A stretch of 64,000 nt of DNA from positions 7,404,317 through 7,468,316 of the forward strand of contig NZ_KB217478.1 of the NCBI RefSeq assembly GCF_000331305.1, read 5' to 3'. The notes under the pieces are model-generated. The model did no database searches. It saw only the letters and a program-made list of their open reading frames with translations, and was not told where the DNA came from. Of this stretch, positions 10,427 through 18,533 are shown piece after piece. The position numbers and the translations under genes are program-made. The first letter of the stretch is position 1. Every line of letters starts with the position of its first letter. This DNA comes from Calothrix sp. PCC 7103 (GTDB lineage Bacteria; Cyanobacteriota; Cyanobacteriia; Cyanobacteriales; Nostocaceae).

Positions 10427-10485
10427 AACGCGCATTTAAACAGCAATAACCTAAAAAGTAGTCATAGCTAAATCGCGCGTTTCGT
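10427..10485 (-). terminator. Inverted repeat 3' of the MerR-type gene
   Basis: AAACGCGCATTTA (near 10427) and TAAATCGCGCGTTT (ending near 10485) are inverse copies with a single bulged base, separated by about 32 nt. It lies 30 to 90 bp past the stop of the minus-strand regulator and could end its transcript. GCGCGC-type palindromes are common elsewhere in this genome, so the role is uncertain. Confidence 0.4.
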
Positions 10486-10515
10486 GCTAGAAGTTTTACG
10501 CTTACGACAATAATG

Positions 10516-11355
10516 TTAATATTGCTTGGCGCCAATCACAACTTCAGACTTTTCAACAGGAAACTGAACCTCGGTAACATAAGAATCATTATCTTGCTCG
10601 CCACCACCTACTATGTAAACTTCACGGCTGGCGCCAATAACGCTATACCCATTTGCCTCAATCCAAGCAAGTACAGCAGCATAAGCTTGACTTGAAGAAT
10701 TATAGCTACCATGATGAATAACACAAGCCATCTTATTAACAGCAGGTAACTCAGCCACTTGAACGCGCCCATTTGTAGCAAGCACACCTTCAAAAGACGC
10801 TACAACTTCCCAATCAATATCAGATTGTTTATAAGCTAAATCATGCCAAACACCAGCACAGTAATTACCAGGTTTAACATGTTGGTGTTGAAGATAAGTA
10901 AACAACTCATCATAAAGTTGAGGCAAAACCTCAAAGCTTGGTATGACTTCGCGTATCGATGCCACTTTTTGTGACTCAACCTTTTTAATAACGATTTCGT
11001 AGTTCGACATAACATCCTCCTGTTCAATTTGTTTAAGTCGTGTTTCAATTCTTAATAACCGTGCATGTTCTTCCTCAAGCACACGCTGAAGTTCATTACG
11101 CTTGAGACGCAACATTCCACGAATTTCTGCTGGCGCCAAATTTTCATCAAGCAATTTGCTTATTTGTTCCAGTGAGAACCCCAAATCTTTAAAAGCTAAA
11201 ATCCGGTTAAGTCGGGGTAATTGTTCAGCTGAGTAGTAACGATACCCTGTAAAATCATCAACATGTACAGGTTTAAGCAATCCCATTTGGTCATAAAGAC
11301 GCAATGCTTTTACCGTCACTTGGCTAAGTTTAGAAAAGTCTCCAATTTTGAGCAT
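10516..11355 (-). CDS. MerR family regulator with GyrI-like effector domain
   Basis: A 279-residue regulator with the BmrR architecture. The N-terminal winged helix MLKIGDFSKLSQVTVKALRLYDQMGLLKP is followed by FTGYRYYSAEQLPRLNRI and a dimerisation coiled coil (about 80-117). The C-terminal GyrI/AraC-type effector domain contains FEVLPQLYDELFTYLQ and an ACVIHHGSYN segment, typical of hydrophobic-drug-sensing pockets. The ATG at 11353-11355 is chosen; a TTG four codons upstream (11365-11367) is the alternative. A MerR-type promoter lies about 125 bp upstream, so autoregulation is likely. Targets beyond itself are unknown; the adjacent permease is divergent. Confidence 0.85.
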   Translation of the reverse strand: MLKIGDFSKLSQVTVKALRLYDQMGLLKPVHVDDFTGYRYYSAEQLPRLNRILAFKDLGFSLEQISKLLDENLAPAEIRGMLRLKRNELQRVLEEEHARLLRIETRLKQIEQEDVMSNYEIVIKKVESQKVASIREVIPSFEVLPQLYDELFTYLQHQHVKPGNYCAGVWHDLAYKQSDIDWEVVASFEGVLATNGRVQVAELPAVNKMACVIHHGSYNSSSQAYAAVLAWIEANGYSVIGASREVYIVGGGEQDNDSYVTEVQFPVEKSEVVIGAKQY

Positions 11356-11657
11356 TTTACTTACCAATTCGGAATATATGTAAGTTCGAGCTTTATACCA
11401 TCAGGGTTGTTACAGTTAGAGCAATATGATTGAAGGTTCCCAGTTTCATATTTATCAACCTCAAGAGCGTGTATGTTCTTAGTACACACCCTCCCGTTAG
11501 GGTAGAGTCAAGAGGTATTTTGGATGTGGTTTTAGGCGCATACTAGCGGGATACTTGGCATATTGCTTTTTTATGGCATACAACAGTATGAGAAGAAATC
11601 GGTACTAAAAAATACTGACTATAAAAATATATTGCGTGTTAATACGTAAAAAGTAAA
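11356..11657. other. Intergenic region between the MerR-type gene and the permease
   Basis: These 302 bp hold the MerR-type promoter described separately. To its right are AT-rich sequences with no clear SD before the permease ATG; TAAAAAGTAAA precedes it. I see no repeat or second gene. Confidence 0.5.
11481..11511 (-). promoter_or_regulatory. MerR-type promoter/operator with 19-bp spacer
   Basis: On the minus strand TTGACT (complement of 11506-11511) is followed by a 19-bp spacer and TGTACT (complement of 11481-11486). The spacer holds the inverted repeat CTACCCTAACGGGAGGGTG (ACCCT/AGGGT). A 19-bp spacer containing a dyad is the hallmark of MerR-activated promoters. It points toward the MerR-type gene starting at 11355. 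Confidence 0.72.
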
Positions 11658-12977
11658 ATGTCTTTACATCAACAGGAACAGTCTAAGGGTATTAACTTAT
11701 TTACAGCCATATGTATAGTTGTAGCTAACATGATTGGCATCGGTGTATTTACTAGCTTAGGCTTTCAATTAGAGGGTATTAAATCAGGGTTCGCTCTTCT
11801 ATTTTTATGGGTAGTAGGTGGAGTTTTTGCGATTTGCGGCGCCTTAGCTTATGGAGAACTCGGTGCAGCAATGCCACGGTCGGGAGGTGAGTATTATTAC
11901 TTATCTCGAATTTATCATCCAATGGTTGGCTTTTTGTCGGGATGGATATCGGTGACGGTGGGTTTTGCCGCACCGATAGCTGCTGCGGGTATGGCATTAG
12001 GAGCATATTTCACTAGTGTATTTCCACAGGCGCCTGCAAAACTAATTGCATTGATGGTTGTGATTGGTGTATCGCTGATTCATACCAGCACAATCAAATT
12101 TGGCAGTTATTTTCAGCAGGTATTCACAATTCTTAAGGTTCTGTTGATTGTGGTAGTGATTGGCTGTGGTTTATTTTTCACCCAACCTCAAGAACTCACA
12201 TTTTTACCATCTGGTACAGACTTCAACGTCATATTCAGTTCTCCGTTTGCGATATCTCTTGTTTATGTAACTTACTCATATTCAGGTTGGAATGCTGCGG
12301 TGTATCTAGCCAGCGAAGTTGAAAAACCAGAAAAGAACTTGCCTCGCTCTTTAATTATTGGAACCCTGATTGTTATGGGGTTATACTTGCTGCTCAATTT
12401 GACCTTCTTACGTACCACACCAATTAGTCAACTAGCAGGGCAATTAGAAGTCGGTTACATTGCAGCAACTCAAATCTTTGGCTCATCTGGAGCTAAACTC
12501 ATGGGGTTGTTCATTTCCTTCGGTCTCATTTCTTCGATTAGTTCGATGGTTTTGGCAGGACCCAGAGTAACCCAAATCATTGGAGAAGATATTCCTGTAT
12601 TTAAAATACTTGCTAAGAAGAGTTCTCGCGGAACACCTTTTTATGCGATTCTTCTACAACTCTCTATTGTGATTGTTTTACTTATTACTTCTAGCTTTGA
12701 GGCTGTAATTACCTATCTTGGTTTTACTTTAAATTTGTCGTCATTTATCACAGTTTTAGGAGTTTTTGTCTACAGGTTGAGATATCCAGACGCACCTCGT
12801 CCTTATCTAACCTGGGGTTATCCCATCACACCAATCATCTTTTTGGCTATCAGTTTGTGGATATTAATATTCATTCTCATGAATAAACCTGTTGAGTCAC
12901 TAGCTGGTATTGGCACATTGTTTATTGGCGCCATTGTTTATTTACTAGTTGCGAGAAAGCAACTCAAAGCATCTTAA
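11658..12977 (+). CDS. APC-family amino acid permease
   Basis: A 439-residue transporter with 12 predicted membrane helices. The N-terminal GINLFTAICIVVANMIGIGVFTSLG contains the APC unwound-helix GIGVF signature. The second conserved segment reads CGALAYGELGAAMPRSGGEYYYL, typical of the amino acid-polyamine-organocation superfamily (L-type/YfnA-like). It should import or exchange amino acids across the plasma membrane; the substrate cannot be named. The next gene starts 13 bp after its stop, so the two probably form an operon. No frameshift or missing helix is seen. Confidence 0.85.
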   Translation: MSLHQQEQSKGINLFTAICIVVANMIGIGVFTSLGFQLEGIKSGFALLFLWVVGGVFAICGALAYGELGAAMPRSGGEYYYLSRIYHPMVGFLSGWISVTVGFAAPIAAAGMALGAYFTSVFPQAPAKLIALMVVIGVSLIHTSTIKFGSYFQQVFTILKVLLIVVVIGCGLFFTQPQELTFLPSGTDFNVIFSSPFAISLVYVTYSYSGWNAAVYLASEVEKPEKNLPRSLIIGTLIVMGLYLLLNLTFLRTTPISQLAGQLEVGYIAATQIFGSSGAKLMGLFISFGLISSISSMVLAGPRVTQIIGEDIPVFKILAKKSSRGTPFYAILLQLSIVIVLLITSSFEAVITYLGFTLNLSSFITVLGVFVYRLRYPDAPRPYLTWGYPITPIIFLAISLWILIFILMNKPVESLAGIGTLFIGAIVYLLVARKQLKAS

Positions 12978-12990
12978 CTAACTTACAACT

Positions 12991-14196
12991 ATGAACAATA
13001 AAAAATACTATTCATTATTTTCTGCTTGTATCGCTTTAACGGCTTTACTTTTTTGCTCTACTTCCTGTCAAAGTGCAAATAATAATCAAGCACGCAAATC
13101 TGAGGAGCAAGTCGCTAGTAAAGAAACTAAACCTAAACCTAAACAAAGTCTTAAGGTTGATGAAGCTAAATCAGAGCTTTTAACAGATACAGCAAGAACT
13201 CTAGCTGGAATCAATGTTGATGCAAAGAGTAAACTAGCAACATTACAAAAAGGTAATAGCTGGCAAAATCATCAAAAATTCTACCAAGCATCTTGGTCAA
13301 AATTAGATGCACAGCAACTAACAAAAGTTAGAGATTGGACGGCCAAAGAATTACAAGATGTTAATGCAAGTTCTCCGACAATTTTATATCCTTTTAGTGG
13401 TCCCGATTTCTTATATTCCTATTCTCTGTTTCCCAAAGCCAAACAATTTGTTCTAGCTGGCTTAGAACCAGTGGGTAATGTTCCTGATTTTACCACTTTG
13501 AGTGAGAGTCAGCAGAACATGAAGCTACAGGAAGCAAGAAGCTCACTGTATGCACTTCTGCAATTTAGCTTCTTCCGCACTAACGATATGAAGGTGGACT
13601 TGCAAAAACAAGGAGTACTACCAATTTTGTACGTTTTTCTGGCGCGTACCAAAAATCGTATTTTGAATGTTCAATATATAGGTTTAGATAAAGAGGGTAA
13701 AGTACAACAATTTGAAAAAGGAATGGTATCTGGAGTAAAAATTGCCTTTGTACCTGAAGGTGAATCAGAAGCTCGTAACTTATACTACTTTTCGACCGAT
13801 TTATCGAACGATGGATTGAAAAAACGACCGGAGTTTGTCAAGTTTGCCAACCAATTAGATAATAAAGTTACTTATCTCAAAGCTGCATCATACTTGATGC
13901 ACAATGAAAGTTTCTCAGAAATAAGAAACTTGATATTATCAAGCAGCAATTACTTACTGCAAGATGACTCTGGAATGCCACTCAAATCATTTGCTTCATC
14001 GCAATGGGACTTAAAATTTTATGGTTCTTACACTCGTCCCATTGGTTTATTCAGTAATAGCTACCAAGCTGACTTGAGAAAAGTCTATCAATCTAATAAA
14101 AGCATCGAACCTTTGAATTTTGGCATTGGCTATAAATTTGGCGTCAATGAATCAAATTTAATGTTAGCCGCAGCCAAAAAGATTGCTAGTAGATAA
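12991..14196 (+). CDS. Putative lipoprotein co-transcribed with the permease
   Basis: A 401-residue exported protein of unknown function. The N-terminus (MNNKKYYSLFSACIALTALLFCSTSCQS) is a signal peptide ending in a lipobox-like TSC, with a weak -3 residue. A short Lys/Pro-rich linker (KETKPKPKQSLK) follows. The mature part is soluble with aromatic-rich segments such as YPFSGPDFLYSYSLFPKAKQFVLAGLEPVG. That segment recalls, from memory, uncharacterised cyanobacterial and proteobacterial lipoproteins. It follows the permease by 13 bp. A role with the permease, or just a shared transcript, cannot be decided. Confidence 0.7.
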   Translation: MNNKKYYSLFSACIALTALLFCSTSCQSANNNQARKSEEQVASKETKPKPKQSLKVDEAKSELLTDTARTLAGINVDAKSKLATLQKGNSWQNHQKFYQASWSKLDAQQLTKVRDWTAKELQDVNASSPTILYPFSGPDFLYSYSLFPKAKQFVLAGLEPVGNVPDFTTLSESQQNMKLQEARSSLYALLQFSFFRTNDMKVDLQKQGVLPILYVFLARTKNRILNVQYIGLDKEGKVQQFEKGMVSGVKIAFVPEGESEARNLYYFSTDLSNDGLKKRPEFVKFANQLDNKVTYLKAASYLMHNESFSEIRNLILSSSNYLLQDDSGMPLKSFASSQWDLKFYGSYTRPIGLFSNSYQADLRKVYQSNKSIEPLNFGIGYKFGVNESNLMLAAAKKIASR

Positions 14197-14202
14197 ATTG
14201 TC

Positions 14203-14271
14203 ATTCTGAGCGCAGCGAAGAATCTTAGTTAACTTGAAGCTATTTAGATACTTCACTACGTTCAGCATGAC
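14203..14271. repeat. Dispersed hairpin repeat (TCATTCTGAGCG family)
   Basis: TGTCATTCTGAGCGCAGCGAAGAATCT pairs imperfectly with the inverted AGATACTTCACTACGTTCAGCATGACA. Related versions appear at 17037-17075, 22189-22276 and 60099-60156. Located between two convergent genes, it may work as a bidirectional 3'-end hairpin. Confidence 0.65.
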
Positions 14272-14304
14272 ATTATTCTCCTAAATTGGAATGCTCCTGA
14301 TAGT

Positions 14305-15405
14305 TTAATACTCAATCATCCAAAAATCAAAAGCAGGATGTTGTCCGCCAATCGCTTGCTGGACAACATTTTTACTAATCTTTAAACCGTTCTGACTATT
14401 AGTTAACATTACAATTCCGGTGCCTAAATCTTTAGATGCAAAAATAACACTTTTGAACGTCACAAGGTCACCCCAATGCCAAAAACAATTGCCATTAGAA
14501 GCTTTTTCTAATCCCCAACCCAAACCCCAATCAAGTTTCTGATTAATCTTAATTTGGGGACTTAGCATAGTTTTTAAGCTAGCTTCACTAAGTTTAGGAC
14601 TATCAACTTTTCCCGGCGCCATCATGGCAATAATAAACTTAGTGTAATCAGTAGCAGTAGTGCGTAAACTACCTGCTGCACTTGCTTTTTGAGGTTTACC
14701 CATAGGTTTAGGCTTTGCTTGACGGTCATGTCCATCCGAAGCAACTTTATCATAAGCAGGTTGCCAAATAAAGCTACTACTCTTCATTCCTAAAGGGTCT
14801 AAGAAATTTTGCTGTAAATATTGGGCTAAAGGTATTTGGGTAATTTCTTCAATTACGTGTTGTAAATATAGAAACCCCTCTCCAGAATAAACGAACTTTG
14901 TACCAGGCGCCCTTAAAATTCGTAAAGGAGCATCACCACTCCAATTAGGAAAACCAGTAGTATGGGATAAAACTCTTCGTAGAGTGATTAATTTTAAACG
15001 AGGGTCAGAAATATAAGGTTTAGCAGTATAGTCAGATAAAGGTTTATCTAATTCAAGCTGACCTCGCTCAATCATTTTTAGCGCAGCATAACCAACAAAC
15101 GGTTTACTCAACGAAGCAGCAGCAAATATAGTGTCATTATTAACAGGTTTTTTATTAACTTGATTAGTAACACCAAAACCTCGACTCCAAAAAACTTCTC
15201 CGTTTCTAATCACCGCAACAGAAAGACCAGGTATTAAAGCTTTTCGCATCAACACAGGAACTTGCGCTTCTAAATTTGTAATAACCTTATCTGCTGCTGA
15301 AAGTGAACTATTACGGAGCAAACTAGCTAAAGTAAAGCTAGAGAGACCAGCTAAAGCAGTTTTTGTGGAATTGAGGAATTGTCTACGAGATAAAAGTTCG
15401 GACAT
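14305..15405 (-). CDS. Tat-exported beta-lactamase-family serine hydrolase
   Basis: A 366-residue serine hydrolase of the class C beta-lactamase/esterase/DD-peptidase family. The N-terminus MSELLSRRQFLNST has the twin-arginine motif, then a hydrophobic stretch, so Tat export to the periplasm is likely. The SxxK catalytic pair is S98-L-S-K101. A YSGEG segment (around residue 170) fits the Tyr motif, and FWHWGD near the C-terminus replaces the KTG box. Substrate may be a beta-lactam, a peptide or an ester; the family does not predict which. No linked regulator is seen. The following gene is convergent. Confidence 0.82.
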   Translation of the reverse strand: MSELLSRRQFLNSTKTALAGLSSFTLASLLRNSSLSAADKVITNLEAQVPVLMRKALIPGLSVAVIRNGEVFWSRGFGVTNQVNKKPVNNDTIFAAASLSKPFVGYAALKMIERGQLELDKPLSDYTAKPYISDPRLKLITLRRVLSHTTGFPNWSGDAPLRILRAPGTKFVYSGEGFLYLQHVIEEITQIPLAQYLQQNFLDPLGMKSSSFIWQPAYDKVASDGHDRQAKPKPMGKPQKASAAGSLRTTATDYTKFIIAMMAPGKVDSPKLSEASLKTMLSPQIKINQKLDWGLGWGLEKASNGNCFWHWGDLVTFKSVIFASKDLGTGIVMLTNSQNGLKISKNVVQQAIGGQHPAFDFWMIEY

Positions 15406-15839
15406 TTGATTTTAGTAATTTATGACTTATGACGTAAATACTTAAGTTCCAGTTTCCTAAAAGTTACCAGAATCAATACTAAGTAGGTTTTGGATAATCC
15501 TACTACTATATATGGCGCCTTTTTTAAAAAAGCACGTTGTAGAGACCGTATGAATTCGGTCTCCATTCTGTCATTTTTTTTACAATTAGTGCAAGCTCAT
15601 TTAATTTAAATATATCTTCAATAGCTTACTAGAAGTCTTTTTTATGTCTTTAAGAAGATGAATTAAGCATGTCAACTCAATTTTAAATTGTCAGATAAAT
15701 TACTTATAACTTCCGTATGATGAATGTTGATTGCTCTCAATACAATATAGCTTTAGTAATATTACTCTTTTGGAGATAAATAGATTTACCTGATAAAACG
15801 CAAATAACAACGAGATTCACAGAATGCAAGGAGAACAGA
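15406..15839. other. Intergenic region between two divergent enzyme genes
   Basis: These 434 bp are AT-rich and hold one hairpin, GAGACCG TATGAATT CGGTCTC (about 15545-15566), a weak relative of the GTAGAGACG repeats. There is no credible ORF. The aldo/keto reductase has a good ribosome binding site, AAGGAGA (15829-15835). Promoters for both genes must lie here but no sequence is clear enough to call. Confidence 0.5.
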
Positions 15840-16799
15840 ATGTTAGGAAGTACGTCTTCAGAAATGCTATACCGAGAATTGGGCAGTACAGGAGAAAGGG
15901 TTTCTGCCATTGGATTGGGTGGTTGGCATATCGGCTTGAAGTATGTTGACGAGGAACTGGGTATCCGGATTGTTCGCACGGCAATTGATCGCGGCATTAC
16001 TTTTATGGATAACTGTTGGGATTACAACGATGGAGTTAGTGAGACTCGTATGGGGAAAGCTCTGCGCGATGGCTACCGCGACAAAATATTCTTAATGACG
16101 AAAATAGACGGTCGTTCCAAGCAAGCAGCTGCAAAACAAATAGACGAATCGCTGCAACGTCTGCAAGTCGATTATATTGATCTCGTCCAGCATCACGAAA
16201 TCATCCGCTTTGAAGACCCACATCGAGTATTTGACGAAGAGGGGGCAAATGCAGCCTTTATTGAAGCGCGCGAAGCTGGCAAACTGAGATACATTGGCTT
16301 CACTGGGCATAAAGACCCCTATATTCACCTGCATATGCTCCAAGTTGCAGCAGAACATGGATTTAAATTTGATGCAGTTCAGCTACCAATTAATGTAATG
16401 GATGCCCATTATAGGAGTTTCACCAAGCTGGTCGTACCAGAACTAGTCAAACAAAACATCGGCATTCTGGGAATGAAAAGCTTGGCAAACGGTATTATTT
16501 TAAACTCAAATACAGTAACAGCAATTGAGTGCTTGCATTATGCCCTAAACCAGCCAACATCAGTAGTGATTACAGGAATTGATAGCATGGAAATTCTCGA
16601 CCAAGCATTTGAAGCAGTGCGGACATTCCAACCAATGAACGATAAACAGGAGCGAGCGCTGTTAGCAAAAACCGCTTCATCAGCAGCGCGCGGAGAGTTT
16701 GAGCCATTCAAAACCTCATCAATTTTCGATGGCACTGCCCAAAATCCTGATTGGTTAGGAGAGGAGCCGCAACGCCTCCAACAGTTGATGCCAACGTGA
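15840..16799 (+). CDS. Aldo/keto reductase
   Basis: A 319-residue NAD(P)H-dependent oxidoreductase with a TIM-barrel fold. The catalytic tetrad can be read as D57 and Y62 (FMDNCWDYN), K88 (MTKID) and H118 (LVQHHE). The N-terminal YRELGSTGERVSAIGLGGWH and the later KLRYIGFTGH are standard AKR segments. The first ATG (15840) is preferred because AAGGAGA sits 5 nt upstream; an internal ATG at codon 9 is possible. Substrate unknown. It is monocistronic and followed by a long inverted repeat. Confidence 0.85.
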   Translation: MLGSTSSEMLYRELGSTGERVSAIGLGGWHIGLKYVDEELGIRIVRTAIDRGITFMDNCWDYNDGVSETRMGKALRDGYRDKIFLMTKIDGRSKQAAAKQIDESLQRLQVDYIDLVQHHEIIRFEDPHRVFDEEGANAAFIEAREAGKLRYIGFTGHKDPYIHLHMLQVAAEHGFKFDAVQLPINVMDAHYRSFTKLVVPELVKQNIGILGMKSLANGIILNSNTVTAIECLHYALNQPTSVVITGIDSMEILDQAFEAVRTFQPMNDKQERALLAKTASSAARGEFEPFKTSSIFDGTAQNPDWLGEEPQRLQQLMPT

Positions 16800-16834
16800 T
16801 ACAAATTCAACACAAATCTACATATAATAAAACA

Positions 16835-16901
16835 CGTAGGGTGCGTGACGCCATGAACAAACTTCAATTGTAATTATAAGACTCGTAGCGTCACGCACCA
16901 G
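16835..16901. repeat. GGGTGCGTGACGC inverted repeat
   Basis: GTAGGGTGCGTGACGC (from about 16836) is inverted as GCGTCACGCACC (ending near 16901) with a ~38-nt AT-rich loop. It can fold as a long stem after the aldo/keto reductase gene and looks like a dispersed repeat unit. The rest of the 16800-17126 gap holds a GATGCTTCGTTCCTCAGCATGAC repeat (about 17042-17064) and no HicA-like gene. Confidence 0.6.
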
Positions 16902-17126
16902 CTTTTAATTATGATTGGCATTTATGGAAGCAGAAAGTAACTGATTTTTGGGCAAACAATGATGTCTCGTGTATGGCAGTGTCTTAAACTGATACTAAAA
17001 ATGAGTTACAACTTTACTTTAAAACAAAGTGAAAATCTTGAAGATGCTTCGTTCCTCAGCATGACGAATAGTGCTGCTAATACTCGGCTTGATTTTGTAG
17101 ATGACCACTGACTCATGCTGCTATAC

Positions 17127-17360
17127 TCATGCTGCGATAAAGGAAACACTCATTAAATCTGGGGTTACTTCGCCATGTTCTAATCTATCTGCTACTACGT
17201 GTAAAGCTAGAGCTTGGACTTTTGCTATTGCTTCATCGCACGTTTGTCCATATACCAGCACACCAGGTAGTTCCATTACCTCAGCTATCCAGCGTCCATC
17301 GTCTTCAAGTTCAATCTCTATTGTGAAATTCATGGTTGCCTCAACAGTGTTTGTAAACAT
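17127..17360 (-). CDS. HicB-like antitoxin, no HicA partner seen
   Basis: A 77-residue protein whose core, FTIEIELEDDGRWIAEVMELPGVLVYGQTCDEAIAKVQALAL, is the partial RNase H fold of HicB-type proteins. HicB normally neutralises the mRNA-cleaving toxin HicA. Here no HicA-like ORF lies on either side: the 260 bp downstream contain only repeats, and the upstream neighbour is an ImmA-type peptidase 24 bp away. It may be an orphan or may belong functionally with the ImmA/XRE pair. An internal ATG at codon 10 (MNFTIEIEL) is an alternative start. Confidence 0.75.
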   Translation of the reverse strand: MFTNTVEATMNFTIEIELEDDGRWIAEVMELPGVLVYGQTCDEAIAKVQALALHVVADRLEHGEVTPDLMSVSFIAA

Positions 17361-17384
17361 TTTGGCGTTCTTTAGATACCGATG

Positions 17385-18020
17385 TTAACTTAAAGCTTTT
17401 CCCGGATAAATTTGTTTAGTACCTCTGGGAATGTTAATTAGTCCTAGGTCTTGTAAACGTCTTGTCAAATTAGAAATGGTTACTCCCATCTCATCTCTAA
17501 TAGCGTAAAGATGGCGCCAGTTTGTTAAGTCGCGTCCTCGTTGTACTTCTTCTATTTTAAATTTAGGCATTAACAGACATGCTGCGAAATGTTGAGCTTG
17601 CCATTCTATACCTTGTTGAGCATTGATATTACGACATAAAAATGGCTCAGTAATTATTTCTCTACCATCTTGCTTCATTTCTTCGACTTGCTGCACTACA
17701 TTTTGGTCAATGTGAAGCTCCCAATGTCCAATTTCATGAGCAGTACAAGATTCTTCAAACCCACGAGGAAATTCTAAACTATTTTCATTTAGTACAATCA
17801 TGCGGTCTACAGGTAAAATCATAGCGGCAATTGCACCCTGCTCGTCAGGTGAAATTTTTCCGCAGTCCATATCTAGACCGAGCGCTTCTGCTAAATGACC
17901 CGCATCAAGTGGGAATTTAAGAGGTCGTTTGCGTTTTGCTTGTACACGCATGAGAACATCTGTTGCTCGACGCTCTATTTCTTCTTTAGGTAGAAATTTA
18001 TATGGTTTGATAACCTTCAA
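17385..18020 (-). CDS. ImmA/IrrE family metallopeptidase
   Basis: A 211-residue protein with the zinc-peptidase motif CTAHEIGHWELH (H95, E96, H99), typical of the ImmA/IrrE (DUF955) family. Known members cleave a paired XRE repressor (ImmA on ImmR in ICEBs1, IrrE on DdrO). The N-terminal ~50 residues are helical and the C-terminus (ISNLTRRLQDLGLI) looks like a small winged-helix. It overlaps the upstream XRE gene by 4 bp, so the two are translationally coupled. The inferred role is to inactivate that repressor on a stress or invasion signal, which would release both this operon and the divergent Argonaute operon. Confidence 0.83.
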   Translation of the reverse strand: MKVIKPYKFLPKEEIERRATDVLMRVQAKRKRPLKFPLDAGHLAEALGLDMDCGKISPDEQGAIAAMILPVDRMIVLNENSLEFPRGFEESCTAHEIGHWELHIDQNVVQQVEEMKQDGREIITEPFLCRNINAQQGIEWQAQHFAACLLMPKFKIEEVQRGRDLTNWRHLYAIRDEMGVTISNLTRRLQDLGLINIPRGTKQIYPGKALS

Positions 18021-18385
18021 GTCAACTTCTCCTCACAGTCTTGATTCGTTTGTTGTAGCAATTTTTGAGCAAATTCTGGCTCATCACGCATTCTTCGTAG
18101 TAATGCAGGCATTTGTTTATACTTTTTAACCAACTCTTCAAACACTTTGGTTTCATCCGGCGAAATTCTGCCTGCAAGTCGTCGTAATTCGTCCTTGCGG
18201 TCAGTCAAGTCAAGGTGATGAGCTAATAAATCAATAACGTCTTCACTAGGAGGATAGCCTGCATGGTCATTTTCTAGCTTCGACAAATAGGTATAATCAA
18301 CTTTAATCAGTTTCGCAAGTTCGCGCTGACTGTACTCCTTCTGCTTGCGTGCAGTACGAATCAATTTACCAAAAGTCTCGCTCAC
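18017..18385 (-). CDS. XRE-family helix-turn-helix repressor
   Basis: A 122-residue protein. Residues 5-60 form a Cro/C1-type HTH (FGKLIRTARKQKEYSQRELAKLIKVDYTYLSKLENDHAG). The C-terminal half is charged and helical (LVKKYKQMPALLRRMRDEPEFAQKLL), as in repressors paired with ImmA/IrrE peptidases. It overlaps the metallopeptidase by 4 bp and is divergent from the Cas4-like/Argonaute operon. The perfect palindrome at 18453-18475, about 70 bp upstream of its ATG, is the best candidate operator. Repression of both directions is an inference. Confidence 0.85.
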   Translation of the reverse strand: MSETFGKLIRTARKQKEYSQRELAKLIKVDYTYLSKLENDHAGYPPSEDVIDLLAHHLDLTDRKDELRRLAGRISPDETKVFEELVKKYKQMPALLRRMRDEPEFAQKLLQQTNQDCEEKLT

Positions 18386-18452
18386 GGCTTTCTCCGTTAA
18401 ATTTTAAGATTCATTACCTACCTTGACTTTATCTTGACATTCGGCGAAACTA

Positions 18453-18475
18453 AAGTTGACTAAATTGGTCAACTT
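18453..18475. promoter_or_regulatory. Perfect 8-7-8 palindrome, likely XRE operator
   Basis: AAGTTGAC (18453-18460), a 7-bp spacer TAAATTG, and GTCAACTT (18468-18475) form a perfect dyad in the 148-bp gap between the divergent XRE and Cas4-like genes. Further TTGAC-type half sites lie at 18423 and 18434. It is placed to control both operons. Confidence 0.65.
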
Positions 18476-18533
18476 GAACAATATGAACACTATAATACAT
18501 TTAAGCATTTATTGCCAATGATGGAACTAGGGA

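Noticed and set aside
16800-17126. HicA toxin gene next to the HicB-like gene
   Set aside because: All frames were read. Only repeats and short stop-rich frames were found.
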